This document shows positions 18,052 through 28,107 of a stretch of DNA of 64,000 nt, piece by piece; positions within the stretch are counted from its first letter, which is position 1, and the number at the start of each line of letters is the position of its first letter. Origin of the DNA: Pseudalkalibacillus hwajinpoensis (GTDB taxonomy: Bacteria; Bacillota; Bacilli; Bacillales; Guptibacillaceae); contig NZ_CP156674.1 of NCBI RefSeq assembly GCF_039851965.1, positions 186,001 through 250,000 on the forward strand. Direction: 5' to 3'. The notes under the pieces are model-generated. The model was given only the letters and a program-made list of their open reading frames with translations. It was not told the DNA's origin and made no database searches. The position numbers were made by a program, and so were the translations under genes.

Positions 18052-18138
18052 TTCAATACCAACCTTTCATATAGGAATATAATTATATTTTAGCATATCC
18101 TGTTTCATTCGATTTGTATACACTTATGCTCATAATAA

Positions 18139-18160
18139 AAACCCACTCTTCAGTGGGTTT
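18139..18160 (-). terminator. Terminator of the nos-ABM operon
   Basis: AAACCCACT / AGTGGGTTT with a 4-nt loop and a T-run on the minus strand, overlapping the stop of the ABM gene. Confidence 0.85.
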
Positions 18161-18455
18161 AGTTGTCTGATGCTATTGTGACTAAATGTTCCATTTCAAC
18201 ATTCGCCAAAAACGGATCCATTAACTTTGTAAACTCTTCAAACTGACTTGATTCCATAAAACCTTCAGTGTGAGCAGAAAGTGATTCCCACTCAACAAAA
18301 ATAACGTATTTTCGCTCGGCTTCAACTGATTTTGTTAAACGATAATTTTGATAGCCTGGAATAGAAGCAATTAATTTAACAGCATCAGTAAATGCTTCTT
18401 CAAAATCCAGCTCCAGACCCTTATTTATCGTAAAGTAAGCTTTTTCAATAACCAT
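18159..18455 (-). CDS. Antibiotic biosynthesis monooxygenase (ABM) domain protein
   Basis: A 98-aa ferredoxin-like alpha/beta dimeric-barrel protein. Strands and helices follow the ABM/heme-oxygenase-like (IsdG-related) pattern: KAYFTINKGLELDFEEAF, IPGYQNYRL, YVIFVEWESLSAH, FTKLMDPFL. The IsdG heme-degrading Asn/Trp/His triad cannot be confirmed, so activity is open. It starts 19 bp after the nitric oxide synthase gene in the same direction and ends in a terminator, so both form one operon. The link to heme or NO is suggestive only. Confidence 0.75.
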   Translation of the reverse strand: MVIEKAYFTINKGLELDFEEAFTDAVKLIASIPGYQNYRLTKSVEAERKYVIFVEWESLSAHTEGFMESSQFEEFTKLMDPFLANVEMEHLVTIASDN

Positions 18456-18474
18456 CAGGATTCCTCTCTTCTAT

Positions 18475-19542
18475 CTAATATGGTTTCTCTTGATAAAAAT
18501 AATTTGGTGATGAAATTTTATCTCGATAGGGTTTATGAAAAATATGTGTTGTAGCTGGCGATACGGGGGGAATAAGCCACGTCCAATTACCTGTAACATC
18601 CCGCTCTGCTTTCACTTCGTTTTGCTCAAACTTATGAAACTGCTTCGCTGCAGTATGGTGATCTACAATGCTTACCCCTTCTTTATGATACGAATACAAA
18701 ACAGCTCGATTCAGTTCTACTAGAGCACGATCTTTCCATAATGTTGCATTAGAACTTATATCCAGATCCATGATTTTAGCCACTTCTGGTATCAAATTGT
18801 AGCGCTCCGTATCCGCAAAGTTTCTGGCGCCAATTTCGGTTCCCATATACCAGCCATTAAACGGAGCTGCTTTGTAATCCACTCCACCAATTTCAAGGCA
18901 CATATCCGATATGATGGGCACGGCATACCACTTAGCATGTAGAGGAGTGAAGTCATACTCTGGATGGTCAATGGTAACTTGAAGAACTTCTTTAGAAGGA
19001 AGATCAATCCAAACAGGGTCATTACCTTCTATTTGAAAAACAAGTGGCAAGACGTCAAAAGGCGTACCTTCCCCTTTCCATCCAAGCTCCATTACCTGCT
19101 TTGTAAAAGCCACAGAGTCAGGATCCCCTATAGCATCCCCTTCTGCTTCATAACCAGCGAATCGGATTAATTGATGGTTCCAAATCCTCACCTTTTCCGG
19201 TTTGAAAATCGTAATCGTCGGACGAATTTTACCAGCATTCGTAGCTGTTCTAATATGATGGAATAATGCTTCTGTTACTTCCTCTTCAGTATCAGCAATC
19301 CGAGCATCAAAAACGGTTAATGTGTTCCAAAATAGTCTACCAATACATTTGTTACTATTTCGCCATGCCATCTTTGCGCCATGAGATAGCTCTTCATATG
19401 TATGTGTATAGGTTCCAGTCGTATTGATTTCGTGAATCACATCTCTTTTACGACGTTGTAACTTGTCTGGATCCTTCTCTAATTCATAGAATGCCTGTTC
19501 TAAAAATGTGATTGCTTTTTTGATACGCTTTTCATTTTCCAC
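18475..19542 (-). CDS. nos: Bacterial nitric oxide synthase oxygenase
   Basis: A 355-aa NOS oxygenase domain without reductase domain, as in Bacillus. It makes NO from L-arginine with heme and tetrahydrofolate/biopterin, using generic flavodoxin reductases. Heme-thiolate Cys lies in [14 protein letters not shown] near residue 66, and the substrate-site Glu region in [16 protein letters not shown] near 229. The C-terminal Trp-containing pterin/dimer region ([18 protein letters not shown]) is present. The start is GTG 19542 with AGGAGG eight bases upstream. It is first in an operon with an ABM protein. In Bacillus, NO from this enzyme protects against oxidative stress and antibiotics. Confidence 0.95.
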   Translation of the reverse strand: MENEKRIKKAITFLEQAFYELEKDPDKLQRRKRDVIHEINTTGTYTHTYEELSHGAKMAWRNSNKCIGRLFWNTLTVFDARIADTEEEVTEALFHHIRTATNAGKIRPTITIFKPEKVRIWNHQLIRFAGYEAEGDAIGDPDSVAFTKQVMELGWKGEGTPFDVLPLVFQIEGNDPVWIDLPSKEVLQVTIDHPEYDFTPLHAKWYAVPIISDMCLEIGGVDYKAAPFNGWYMGTEIGARNFADTERYNLIPEVAKIMDLDISSNATLWKDRALVELNRAVLYSYHKEGVSIVDHHTAAKQFHKFEQNEVKAERDVTGNWTWLIPPVSPATTHIFHKPYRDKISSPNYFYQEKPY

Positions 19543-19793
19543 TTTTTCTCCCTCCTAGAGCCGGAGACGGTTCTTTAACTAGATCTTACCTTCACCTGTC
19601 ATTACCTTTCAATTAGCAAAAAACTTCCTAGCGTATTATACCACACGATGAAAAAATCGCCCTAATAAACCCAACAAATAATGATTGTCGCTCTTGCAGG
19701 GTCTTATGTTGCCCTCTACTTGAGACCAATATTTGGACTGCGAAACCCAAAGAAAGATGATCAATTCTGTTAAATAAGAAGTAGAAAAAAATC
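19543..19793. other. Upstream region of nos, no gene seen
   Basis: A-T-rich intergenic DNA. A 30-codon plus frame (19681-19773) reads like a membrane-protein tail but has no ribosome site, and its frame is closed just upstream. Possibly a remnant. Confidence 0.3.
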
Positions 19794-19829
19794 AAAAAGC
19801 CGAGCATCTCATTCGATGCTCGGCTTTTT
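19794..19829 (-). terminator. Strong terminator (bidirectional form)
   Basis: A 15-bp perfect stem AAAAAGCCGAGCATC / GATGCTCGGCTTTTT with a 6-nt loop. It serves the minus-strand DUF6501 gene, whose stop is 87 bp upstream. Confidence 0.85.
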
Positions 19830-19915
19830 CTAATAAATTACTCTATTTTCTTCGTTATTTCTGCTTGCCAATGTAGCCTGTTTAATCTCTTCAGGACACA
19901 CAGTAGGATGGTCTA

Positions 19916-20122
19916 CTACTGGAGTTCTTCAAAATACTCTTTGTAAAACCCGCCTACTTTACCACTATTGTCAATAACGAACAAAAATTCTTCCGTTTCA
20001 TTCTTAACTTCATACGTCTTACCTTCAGTTAAAACTCGGTTTACTAAATACTTTTTGGCATCCGTATGTACGCATTTAACATTCTTTATTGTCGGTGCAT
20101 CTTTCCATAATTGATGAATCAA
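19916..20122 (-). CDS. DUF6501 family small protein
   Basis: A 68-aa protein matching, as I recall it, the Bacillus DUF6501 family: opening IHQLWKDAPTIKNVKCVH, central DAKKYLVNRVLTEGKTYEV, and an end segment FLFVIDNSGKVGGFYKEYF. The start is taken as TTG 20122, with AAAGGAG eight bases upstream; an in-frame ATG at 20140 would place the ribosome site inside the coding region. Length from the TTG agrees with the family. Function unknown; predicted soluble and beta-rich. Confidence 0.7.
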   Translation of the reverse strand: MIHQLWKDAPTIKNVKCVHTDAKKYLVNRVLTEGKTYEVKNETEEFLFVIDNSGKVGGFYKEYFEELQ

Positions 20123-20190
20123 TCTCAGCACTCCTTTCATTTCAGCTTCTATTTTACACCAGAAAATGCTTCAATTAAAGCTTGACACCA

Positions 20191-21041
20191 TCATGATTCA
20201 AAATGAAAGACGGTTGAATCTCCTACAGGTCTATAACCTATTTTCATATAAATAGAATTGGATGTCGGATTCGATAAGTCCGTATAGAGACTGCAAAACT
20301 GATAGCCTCTATCTAAAAGAGACTGACTGAGCTTCGCTACACAAGCTGAGGCATATCCCCTTTTCTCAAATTCAGGTGGAGTGTAAACAAAGTTTACAGT
20401 CATCCCATTTATAGTCGGTCTCGTTTGATTTGCCATAGAAACTACCTGTCCATTATTTTCCCACAGGACTACGCTTTGCTCTTCAATAAACTGATTAGCC
20501 CGTTCTTTGCTTTCTTCAGTGGAAGCAGGCTGTCCCATTGCTACAGTAAATTCCCTTATCCACCGGGTTAATAGCTGATGGTCTGTATCCCTTGCAGTTC
20601 GTATTGTGCCCTGTACTTGTTTCGGGAAGACAACTTTATCCAGCTGATAAATTCTCTGATTCATATGAACTTTTCTTGGTCGGTTAGATAATTTGCTATA
20701 ATGATCTGAAAACCTCTCAACAAGTTGCCTTTCTCCTAAAACCCCGGGAAGGCTCATTTTCTTACCTATTTCTTCAACTGCAAACCTGATGATGGCTTCA
20801 TCAATAAGACGATCACCGGCAATTGTTAGGTTATGTGGCGGCGTCTGAATAAGACATAAACGAATCACTCCTAAATCATCTTCAATGGTTGAAACGGATC
20901 AGACATCTCTCCCTCTTGCTCGAACCGAACAAGGCGATACAAGATCCCGAGTGGTAAATTATTGAGAGCTTCGTTTCGTTCTAAAAAAGACTGGACGTGT
21001 GACATAAATACAGATGGTTGTCTAAAGATTTTTAGCTGCAC
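20191..21041 (-). pseudogene. GNAT N-acetyltransferase split by a frameshift
   Basis: The main frame (20868-20191) is the C-terminal 225 aa of a GNAT acetyltransferase with the acetyl-CoA segment VYTPPEFEKRGYASACV and the final NPTSNSIYMKIGYRPV. It has no good start. A second frame begins at GTG 21041 behind GGGGGAT and reads KIFRQPSVFMSHVQSFLER... to about 20885. Restoring one base near 20885-20890 joins it to EDDLGVIRLCLIQTPP, giving about 283 aa, the usual length of this two-part GNAT family. A single-base deletion is therefore likely: real decay or a sequence error. Confidence 0.75.
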
Positions 21042-21115
21042 CTTATCCCCCGCTTACATGATGGATTAGTTTATAAGATTCTTGATTCTGATGGAGCTTT
21101 CACATGATGAAGAAA

Positions 21116-21144
21116 AGAACCTGAATCATTGAGATTCAGGTTCT
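21116..21144 (-). terminator. Terminator of odhAB
   Basis: A 12-bp stem AGAACCTGAATC / GATTCAGGTTCT with a 5-nt loop and TTTTC after it, ten bases beyond the odhB stop. Confidence 0.85.
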
Positions 21145-21153
21145 CGTTCTTTT

Positions 21154-22443
21154 TTATCCTTCTAGAAGAAGCTGCTCTGGATCTTCCAAAAGTTCTTTAA
21201 TTTTAGCAAGGAAGCTAACTGCTTCACCGCCGTCAACGATTCGGTGATCATATGAAAGTGCAATATACATCATCGGACGATTTTCCATATGCTCCTGGTC
21301 AATTGCAACCGGACGCCACTGGATTTTATGCATCCCAAGTATCCCAACCTGTGGAGCATTTAATATTGGAGTGGAAAGCATTGATCCGAAAATACCACCA
21401 TTTGTGATCGTGAACGAACCGCCTTGAAGCTCATCAAGCTTCAGCTTGTTGTCACGTGCTTTCTTCGCAAGGTTACCGATTTCCTGCTCAATTCCAGCAA
21501 ATGAAAGCTTGTCCGCACCTCGAACAACTGGCACAACAAGACCTTCTTCAGCACCAACTGCGATACCAATATCATAGAACTTTTTCAGAACGATGTCTGT
21601 CTCCTGAATTTCTGCATTTAGACGTGGATACTTCTTAAGAGCACCAACGACTGCTTTTGTAAAGAAGGACATAAAACCTAATTTCACATCATTGTCTTCA
21701 AGAAACTTATCTTTACGACGTTTACGAAGTTCCATAATCGCGGTCATATCTACTTCATTAAAAGTTGTCAGCATCGCAGCGGTATGCTGAACTTCTACAA
21801 GACGTTTTGCGATTGTTTGACGGCGACGAGACATTTTCACTCGTTCAACCGGTTTACCATCGTTAGCGTCAGATTTCTTTTCTTGCTTTTCCTGTTTATT
21901 TTCCTGCTTTGGAGCTTCTTTTTGATTCCCTTTTTCTGCATGTGCTTTTACGTCGTCAGGACGAACACGACCAAGTGGATCACGTGTTTCAACACTATTA
22001 AGATCAATCCCGAGTTCACGAGCAAGCTTTCTAGCTGAAGGAGAAGCTACTGTACGTCCATTTTCAGATTTCTCTTCATGCTCAGGAGCTGCATGTGCTG
22101 ATGCTTCATCATCAGATTTTGCTTCTTCAGGGGGTTCTTTTTCTTCTTTCTTTTCATCAGTCTTTTCAGAGCTTTCTTCTTTCTCCTCAGATTCAGAAGA
22201 AGCGCCTTCACCGCCGCCTAGATAAGCAATGATTTCACCTACTTCTACGTTATCACCGGGCTCTTTTAAAAGCTCCTTGATTACGCCATCATTCTCAGCG
22301 CTAACTTCAATGTTTACTTTATCTGTTTCTAACTCAACGAGGTTGTCACCTTTTTCAACCTTGTCGCCTACTTTGATTAACCATTGTGAGATTGTTCCTT
22401 CTGTAATAGATTCAGCTAGTTCTGGTACTTTAACTTCAATCAC
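21154..22443 (-). CDS. odhB: Dihydrolipoyllysine succinyltransferase, E2 of 2-oxoglutarate dehydrogenase
   Basis: A 429-aa E2 subunit of the TCA-cycle 2-oxoglutarate dehydrogenase complex. Lipoyl domain at residues 1-77 with the lipoylated Lys in [12 protein letters not shown], a long Glu/Lys/Ala-rich linker (about 78-130), a peripheral-subunit-binding domain ([16 protein letters not shown], about 133-170), and a trimer-forming catalytic domain ending with the active-site His and Asp in [13 protein letters not shown]. Start GTG 22443 lies inside the last codons of odhA (8-bp overlap) and has AAGGAGG at good spacing, indicating translational coupling. Confidence 0.96.
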   Translation of the reverse strand: MIEVKVPELAESITEGTISQWLIKVGDKVEKGDNLVELETDKVNIEVSAENDGVIKELLKEPGDNVEVGEIIAYLGGGEGASSESEEKEESSEKTDEKKEEKEPPEEAKSDDEASAHAAPEHEEKSENGRTVASPSARKLARELGIDLNSVETRDPLGRVRPDDVKAHAEKGNQKEAPKQENKQEKQEKKSDANDGKPVERVKMSRRRQTIAKRLVEVQHTAAMLTTFNEVDMTAIMELRKRRKDKFLEDNDVKLGFMSFFTKAVVGALKKYPRLNAEIQETDIVLKKFYDIGIAVGAEEGLVVPVVRGADKLSFAGIEQEIGNLAKKARDNKLKLDELQGGSFTITNGGIFGSMLSTPILNAPQVGILGMHKIQWRPVAIDQEHMENRPMMYIALSYDHRIVDGGEAVSFLAKIKELLEDPEQLLLEG

Positions 22444-25294
22444 GACGATTACCTCCTTGATGGGAAACAGTTTTGGATGGCTCTAGTACTTCTTGAATAA
22501 TACGTTCCTGGTCTTTTTTGTGCACATTTGGCTCTCCGCCAGCAGGACTTGAACGATCTGGTCGACCAACATAGCTGACAGATACGCCTTCAGGAGCTGT
22601 TTCATTAATACGAGGAGAAATATAATTCCAAGACCCCATATTTCTAGGCTCTTCCTGCAACCAAATAATTTCTTTTACGTTAGCATAACGTTCAAATATA
22701 TTTTTAACCTCATCGAGTGGGAAAGGATAAAGCTGTTCCACCCTTAACACATGAAGCCAATCCAAATTATCTTCTGAAGATTCAATTTCTGCTGCAAGGT
22801 CCACTGCAACCTTACCAGTACAAAGCACAATACGCTCTACCTTATCTTTCTTCTCACCTAACCCAGCTTGTTCAACCACACTCAAAAATTGCCCCTGGCT
22901 AAATTCGAAACCAGGTGAAGATGTACGCTGATTACGAAGAAGACTCTTTGGCGTCATGATGACAAGAGGTCGAACTTCCTGTTTTTCAAGGATTGCTGCC
23001 TGTCTCCGTAAAATGTGGAAATATTGTGCAGCGCTTGTCAGGTTTGCAACTGTCCAGTTGTTTTCAGCAGCGAGTGTTAAGAAGCGTTCAACTCTTCCGC
23101 TTGAATGTTCAGGTCCCTGACCTTCATAGCCATGAGGAAGCAGAAGTACCATTCCAGACTTTTGTCCCCACTTTGCTCGACCAGCTGAAACGAACTGATC
23201 AAAAATGACCTGTGCCGCATTCGCGAAATCACCGTATTGCGCTTCCCAAATAACAAGCGTTTCAGGTGCAAATACGTTATAGCCATACTCAAATCCAACT
23301 ACTGAAGCCTCTGATAACGGGCTATTATGAATTGCGAATGAAGATACTGCTTGTGGCAGTTCATGAAGCGGACAGAACGTTTCACCCGTTTCTTTATCGT
23401 GAAGTACTAAATGACGTTGGGCGAAAGTGCCTCGCTGTGAATCTTGTCCTGTGATTCGAATCGGCGTACCGTCACCGAGGATCGATGCAAACGCAAGGGT
23501 TTCACCAAGTGCCCAGTCCACTTTGCCACCTTCTTCTAACATATCAAGCCTGCGTTTCAAAATACGCTCAAGCTTCGGATAAACGTTGAATCCATCAGGA
23601 CGAACGAGCAGCTTGTCATTAATGTCTTTCAATGTTTCAAGAGGAATAGCCGTTTCAATAGCCGGGATTCCTTTGACAATTTCCTTCGGAGGCTGTAATT
23701 CTTGTACTTCGCCGCTATTGTCTGCACCTTTAGCTACTTTATCGTACTCTTCCTGCAACTCTCCAAGCACCTGCTCATCAAGCTTTTCGCCCTGGCCGGA
23801 TTCAATTACCTTTTGTTCTGTAAGGTATTCTGCATAGCGAGCTCTAACTGTTGGATGGTTTTTGATTTTTTCATATAAATGTGGCTGAGTTACAGCAGGA
23901 TCATCCATTTCGTTATGACCAAATCTTCTATAACCAATCAAATCGATTAGAAAGTCTTTATTAAACTTCATTCGATACTCATAAGCAAGATGCATTGCAG
24001 CTAAGCATGCTTCTGGATCATCAGCGTTTACATGAACGATCGGAATTTCATAACCCTTCGCAAGATCACTCGCATATTTCGTTGAACGAGAATCCGTGCT
24101 TTCTGTCGTGAATCCGAGCTGATTATTGGCAATAATATGGATAGTTCCACCTGTATGATAGCCTTTAAGCTGGCTTAAATTCAGCGTCTCTGCTACAACG
24201 CCTTCCCCAGGAAATGCAGCGTCTCCATGAATTAATATAGCAAATGACTTACGGAAGTCCTGTTTTGGTTCTCCCTTTTCATCTCGCGTTTCCTGTGCTG
24301 CTCGGGCATACCCTTCAACAACAGGATCTACAAATTCAAGGTGACTCGGGTTGTTCGCAAGTGTGACGGTTGCTTCAGCTGTTTCAGAGCCTTCGAACTT
24401 ACGGTCGGCACCCATATGATATTTAACGTCACCTGTCCAACCATAGTTAATTCCCATTGAACCTTCTGAAGGAACTAGCTCTTTATTAGGGGCATGGTGG
24501 AATTCTGAAAAAATCTTTTCATAAGGCTTGTTCAAAACGTGCGCTAGGACATTTAACCTCCCACGGTGCGCCATACCAATCATGACGTTTTTAGCGCCAT
24601 CGCTTGACCCGCATTTAATAACATCATCAAGCATTGGTACCATTGCATCAACACCTTCAATTGAAAAGCGCTTCTGGCCAACAAAGGTTTTGTGAAGGAA
24701 CTTTTCGAATCCTTCTACTTCTGTTAACCGGCGAAGAAGAGCTTTCCGATCGTCATCTGTCAACGTACGGCTTACAGAGTCATTCTCAACCATTTCATCG
24801 AGCCATTTACGTTCATCTTCTGCGTGAACGTGAGAAAATTCATAGGACAGAGATTTCGTATATAGGTCCTGCAAGCGTTGGATGGCTTCGTATCCATTCG
24901 ACAACTCAGAAGGTGCTTTTTCCCAAATGATATTAGCAGGAATCGCTTTCAAGTCTTCTGAAGAAAGACCGTATTTCTCTGGTGTCATAAAATCAAGATA
25001 AGACTTTTCATCTTTTAATGGATTAATAGCTGCTGCTAAATGACCATATGTACGAATCTTGTCGGCAAGTTTAACGGCAGATATAACTTTTTTGAGGTTA
25101 CCCGGTTGAGAGTTGGTTTCAACAGCGCTATCTGATGTTGGAGGTGGTCCCCACTGATCAAATTTCTGGCGCATGTCCGGATCAACTGACTCCGGGTCTT
25201 CCTGATATTTTTCATATAATTCAATGGCATAGCCAAGGTTTGGTCCATAAAATTCTTGCCATGGGTGTTCCACTCTGGACTGTTTGATATTCAA
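22436..25294 (-). CDS. odhA: 2-oxoglutarate dehydrogenase E1 component
   Basis: A thiamine-diphosphate-dependent decarboxylase of about 952 aa, the E1 of the 2-oxoglutarate dehydrogenase complex in the cytosol. The N-terminus has the family [17 protein letters not shown] opening, then [13 protein letters not shown], the ThDP/Mg motif [19 protein letters not shown] and [13 protein letters not shown]. The C-terminal transketolase-like half contains [23 protein letters not shown] 25294 is preferred as start: GGGAGG lies nine bases upstream, whereas a TTG three codons earlier touches the ribosome site. First gene of the odhAB operon. Confidence 0.95.
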   Translation of the reverse strand: MNIKQSRVEHPWQEFYGPNLGYAIELYEKYQEDPESVDPDMRQKFDQWGPPPTSDSAVETNSQPGNLKKVISAVKLADKIRTYGHLAAAINPLKDEKSYLDFMTPEKYGLSSEDLKAIPANIIWEKAPSELSNGYEAIQRLQDLYTKSLSYEFSHVHAEDERKWLDEMVENDSVSRTLTDDDRKALLRRLTEVEGFEKFLHKTFVGQKRFSIEGVDAMVPMLDDVIKCGSSDGAKNVMIGMAHRGRLNVLAHVLNKPYEKIFSEFHHAPNKELVPSEGSMGINYGWTGDVKYHMGADRKFEGSETAEATVTLANNPSHLEFVDPVVEGYARAAQETRDEKGEPKQDFRKSFAILIHGDAAFPGEGVVAETLNLSQLKGYHTGGTIHIIANNQLGFTTESTDSRSTKYASDLAKGYEIPIVHVNADDPEACLAAMHLAYEYRMKFNKDFLIDLIGYRRFGHNEMDDPAVTQPHLYEKIKNHPTVRARYAEYLTEQKVIESGQGEKLDEQVLGELQEEYDKVAKGADNSGEVQELQPPKEIVKGIPAIETAIPLETLKDINDKLLVRPDGFNVYPKLERILKRRLDMLEEGGKVDWALGETLAFASILGDGTPIRITGQDSQRGTFAQRHLVLHDKETGETFCPLHELPQAVSSFAIHNSPLSEASVVGFEYGYNVFAPETLVIWEAQYGDFANAAQVIFDQFVSAGRAKWGQKSGMVLLLPHGYEGQGPEHSSGRVERFLTLAAENNWTVANLTSAAQYFHILRRQAAILEKQEVRPLVIMTPKSLLRNQRTSSPGFEFSQGQFLSVVEQAGLGEKKDKVERIVLCTGKVAVDLAAEIESSEDNLDWLHVLRVEQLYPFPLDEVKNIFERYANVKEIIWLQEEPRNMGSWNYISPRINETAPEGVSVSYVGRPDRSSPAGGEPNVHKKDQERIIQEVLEPSKTVSHQGGNRRD

Positions 25295-25397
25295 AGCATG
25301 CAACCTCCCTGCTGCGTTTAAACTCGTTTCATAAACATTATTAAAGCTTCATTACTTGTTCTTTACACTCTTTTAATCATTTAAAACCTCATTATTA

Positions 25398-25411
25398 AAA
25401 AAACGCTTACA
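25398..25411 (-). promoter_or_regulatory. Candidate cre (CcpA) site upstream of odhA
   Basis: On the minus strand TGTAAGCGTTTTTT matches the cre consensus TGWNANCGNTNWCA at 12 of 14 positions; the final CA is missing. It lies about 105 bp before the odhA start, within the 350-bp gap 25304-25654 that otherwise holds only A-T-rich DNA. CcpA control of TCA-cycle genes is known in Bacillus; this instance is inference. Confidence 0.4.
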
Positions 25412-25613
25412 TTGATATTTTAGCATAGTGTAGGGATTCTCACAAAACTTTCAAGCAATTCCCCAAAAAAAATTTCCTAGTAAAATGAATTCCAAGAAAA
25501 ATTTTTCGAATATTAACACAGTGCAATACTAAATTACCACAAAGAGTAACTATAGTGAATACAAAATAGTGATTTTATGCCATTGAAGTTAAAAAGAATC
25601 GGTTTACATCAAA

Positions 25614-25636
25614 AAAGCAACCTGCATGAGGTCGCT
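25614..25636 (-). terminator. Weak terminator after the quinone oxidoreductase pseudogene
   Basis: AAGCAACCT pairs with AGGTCGCTT (one mismatch) around loop GCATG, followed by TTTTT on the minus strand. Confidence 0.55.
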
Positions 25637-25654
25637 TCTATTACTTTTTTACTT

Positions 25655-26640
25655 TTAAGGTGTGAGTATTAGCTTTCCTTTTGTCACTCTACCTTGAAGC
25701 ATACGATGAACATCTGCTGCTTTCTCAAGGTCAAATACCCCACCAATAGTTAGTTTTAATTCTCCACTTTTCATATAAGCCAGCAATTCCTCAAGACTCT
25801 TTTGATAAAGAGCTGGTTTTTTCATCATCTGCCGAAGGAAAAAGCCGACGACTGATTGGTTTTTCTCCATTAAGGAGGATGGATAAAAGCGACTTTGTTC
25901 TCCGCTTGCAACTCCGTAAATGACCAATCTCCCAAAAGGAGCAAGACACTTTAATGATTTTCTGAATACTTCACCGCCCGCCATTTCAAGAATGACGTCC
26001 ACTCCTTTGCTATCTGTCGCTTTTAACACTTCTTCTTCCCAGCCTTCTTTTGTATAATCAATCGTTACGTCAGCACCCATCTCCGAAGCAAGCTGCCTTT
26101 TTTCTTCACTACTAGCAGTTCCAATGATTGTTTTTGCTCCCCAGAGTCTTGCCAGTTGAACCGCAATCGTACCAACACCACCAGCGGCAGCATGAATCAA
26201 AACCGTATCTCCAATATTGAACTGCCCCATCGTTTTGAGCGTATGGTATGCACTTAACCCCTGTAGAGGGAGAGCGACAGCATATTGAGGATCCACTCCA
26301 TCTGGAATTGGAATTAAACCACGCTCATCTGCAAGCGTATATTCAGCATAACCTGTCGCGTTTTTTTTGTACCCAATTAGGTTATTACAGAAGATCCCGG
26401 TTTCACAGAAGTGACGTTCTCACCAACTGACTTTACGACCCCAGCCACTTCAGAACCAGGTACATAAGGAAGTGGTGTATCTACAACGTATTGTCCCTCT
26501 CTCCTAGCGGTATCTGCATAATTAACCCCAATGGCTTGAATTTCGATTAAAACATCATGCCCTCTGGGTATAGGAACATCCATTTCGATAACCTTCAAAA
26601 CATCAGGACCCCCAAATTCCGATAATTGAATCGCCTTCAT
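25655..26640 (-). pseudogene. Quinone oxidoreductase / zinc-independent MDR family gene, inactivated
   Basis: A medium-chain dehydrogenase/reductase of the NADPH:quinone oxidoreductase group, about 325 codons. N-terminal part 26640-26377 (MKAIQLSEFGGPDVLKV, YVPGSEVAGVV) ends at an in-frame TAA (26379-26377) where homologs would have Tyr in ITYLGT. Just after it an 8-T run on the plus strand (26361-26368) shifts the frame. The rest continues in the second frame (NATGYAEYTLADERG, then ALPLQGLSAYHTL and the NADPH site HAAAGGVGTIAVQLA) to 25655. Two independent lesions make true inactivation more likely than a read error. Confidence 0.85.
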
Positions 26641-26733
26641 TATTCTTCCCCCCTTCTCTAACTAACCAGTCAGTATGTAATGTGCTATTACTATACGACA
26701 ATTATCTTGAATTTTCAAACTTTAAATTAAAAA

Positions 26734-26754
26734 AAGTGCGCTCTTTGCGCACTT
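26734..26754 (-). terminator. Terminator of the MMSDH-aminotransferase unit
   Basis: AAGTGCGC / GCGCACTT, 8 bp with a 5-nt loop and TTTTT on the minus strand, touching the aminotransferase stop. Confidence 0.85.
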
Positions 26755-28091
26755 CATAGTTGTATCAAGCCTTCGACAACTGTATGAACTAATATGTCTA
26801 AATCTTTTTCTTCTATTGTTAACGGTGGTGCCATGGTTAATACGTTGTTATAACCTGCTACCGTGTCGCCATTTTTGCCAATAATGACGTGATGGGACTT
26901 GCAATAGCCAATTACTTTGTTCAGTTCAGAAACACCAAGTGGCTTCTTAGTCGCTCGATCCTCAACAAGTTCAATTCCAACCAGCAATCCTTTCCCTCTA
27001 ATATCACCAACAAGGGGATGAGAAGAAAGGCGATTTTCCAACTCTTTCTTCAGCTTTTCTCCTAGATCTCTCGATCTGTCGAAAAGTTTTTCTGTTTCCA
27101 TGATTTCTAAATTCTTTAAAGCGAGTGCACATGAAGCTGGATTGCCACCAAACGTATTAATATGCCTAAAATGGTCATACTCTAGTTTTCCTTTAAAAGC
27201 TTCATACACTTCTTCTTTAACAGCAGTTGCTGATAATGGTAAGTAGCCGCTTGTTAACCCCTTTGCCATTGTGACGATATCTGGCTTAACGTCATAATTC
27301 ATGAACCCAAACGGTTTACCTGTTCTTCCAAAGCCACAGATCACTTCATCACAAATGAGGAGAGCACCGTGTTTTTCACACACTTCTTGGACAGATTTCA
27401 TGTACTCACGCTGAGGCATGATTATTCCACCACCCGTAATGATCGGCTCCATGATCATCGCAGCTACTGTTTCGCTTAGTTCCCATGTCATCATGTCATC
27501 AACCGCTTTTACAGACTGAAGTTTACCGTCTATATCAGGGGCATCCCGGTACGTATCAGGTGGCTGTACATGTAAAAATCCCTGACCAAGCGGTTCATAT
27601 TTGTACTTTCGTTGTGCCTGGCCAGTGGCTGCAAGCGATCCCATCGTATTACCATGATAGGCTCGGTATCGTGACACAATTTTGTGACGATGTCCTTCTC
27701 CGTTTTGTTCGTGGTATTGCCGCGCGATTTTAAAAGCTGTTTCATTCGCTTCTGAGCCACTATTAGAAAAGAAGATGACATAGCCCCCGCCGAGCATGTC
27801 ATTTAACTTTTCAGCGAGTTTTATAGCAGGGGCATGTGTCTGAGTTAAAGGATAATAAGAGAGTGTTTTAAGCTGCTCATATGCAGCCTCAGCAAGTTCT
27901 TCTCGCCCATATCCGACATTGACACACCAGAGACCTGCCATTGCATCTAAAAACCGATTGCCATCATAGTCGGTGAGCCAGGCGCCTTTTGCTTTCTCAA
28001 TAACCATTGTAGCTTTTGGATCAAAGGGGCGCATGGCATGCCAGACATACTTTTCATCTTTGCCAGCGAGATTCTCGTGCGCTGTATGCAT
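26754..28091 (-). CDS. pydD: Class III aminotransferase, probable beta-alanine transaminase of pyrimidine catabolism
   Basis: A 445-aa PLP-dependent fold-type I omega-aminotransferase. The PLP-binding region has NSGSEANETAFKIAR near residue 108, the cofactor Asp in ICDEVICGFGRTG near 257 and the Schiff-base Lys in TMAKGLTSGYLPL near 285. Position directly after a CoA-acylating semialdehyde dehydrogenase and beside the uracil-degradation operon makes beta-alanine (or 3-aminoisobutyrate) the likely amino donor, giving malonate semialdehyde. Start ATG 28091 has AAGGGAGTG six bases upstream and leaves a 16-bp gap after the dehydrogenase. The symbol follows pathway usage and is inferred. Confidence 0.88.
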   Translation of the reverse strand: MHTAHENLAGKDEKYVWHAMRPFDPKATMVIEKAKGAWLTDYDGNRFLDAMAGLWCVNVGYGREELAEAAYEQLKTLSYYPLTQTHAPAIKLAEKLNDMLGGGYVIFFSNSGSEANETAFKIARQYHEQNGEGHRHKIVSRYRAYHGNTMGSLAATGQAQRKYKYEPLGQGFLHVQPPDTYRDAPDIDGKLQSVKAVDDMMTWELSETVAAMIMEPIITGGGIIMPQREYMKSVQEVCEKHGALLICDEVICGFGRTGKPFGFMNYDVKPDIVTMAKGLTSGYLPLSATAVKEEVYEAFKGKLEYDHFRHINTFGGNPASCALALKNLEIMETEKLFDRSRDLGEKLKKELENRLSSHPLVGDIRGKGLLVGIELVEDRATKKPLGVSELNKVIGYCKSHHVIIGKNGDTVAGYNNVLTMAPPLTIEEKDLDILVHTVVEGLIQL

Positions 28092-28107
28092 CTGCTTCAC
28101 TCCCTTT

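Noticed and set aside
19681..19773. 30-codon plus frame near nos
   Set aside because: No ribosome site and the frame is closed just upstream; possibly a remnant.
19832..19915. Minus frame after the DUF6501 gene (VVDHPTVCPEEIKQATL)
   Set aside because: It is coding-like in composition but has no start and lies in another frame after two stops; too short to call.
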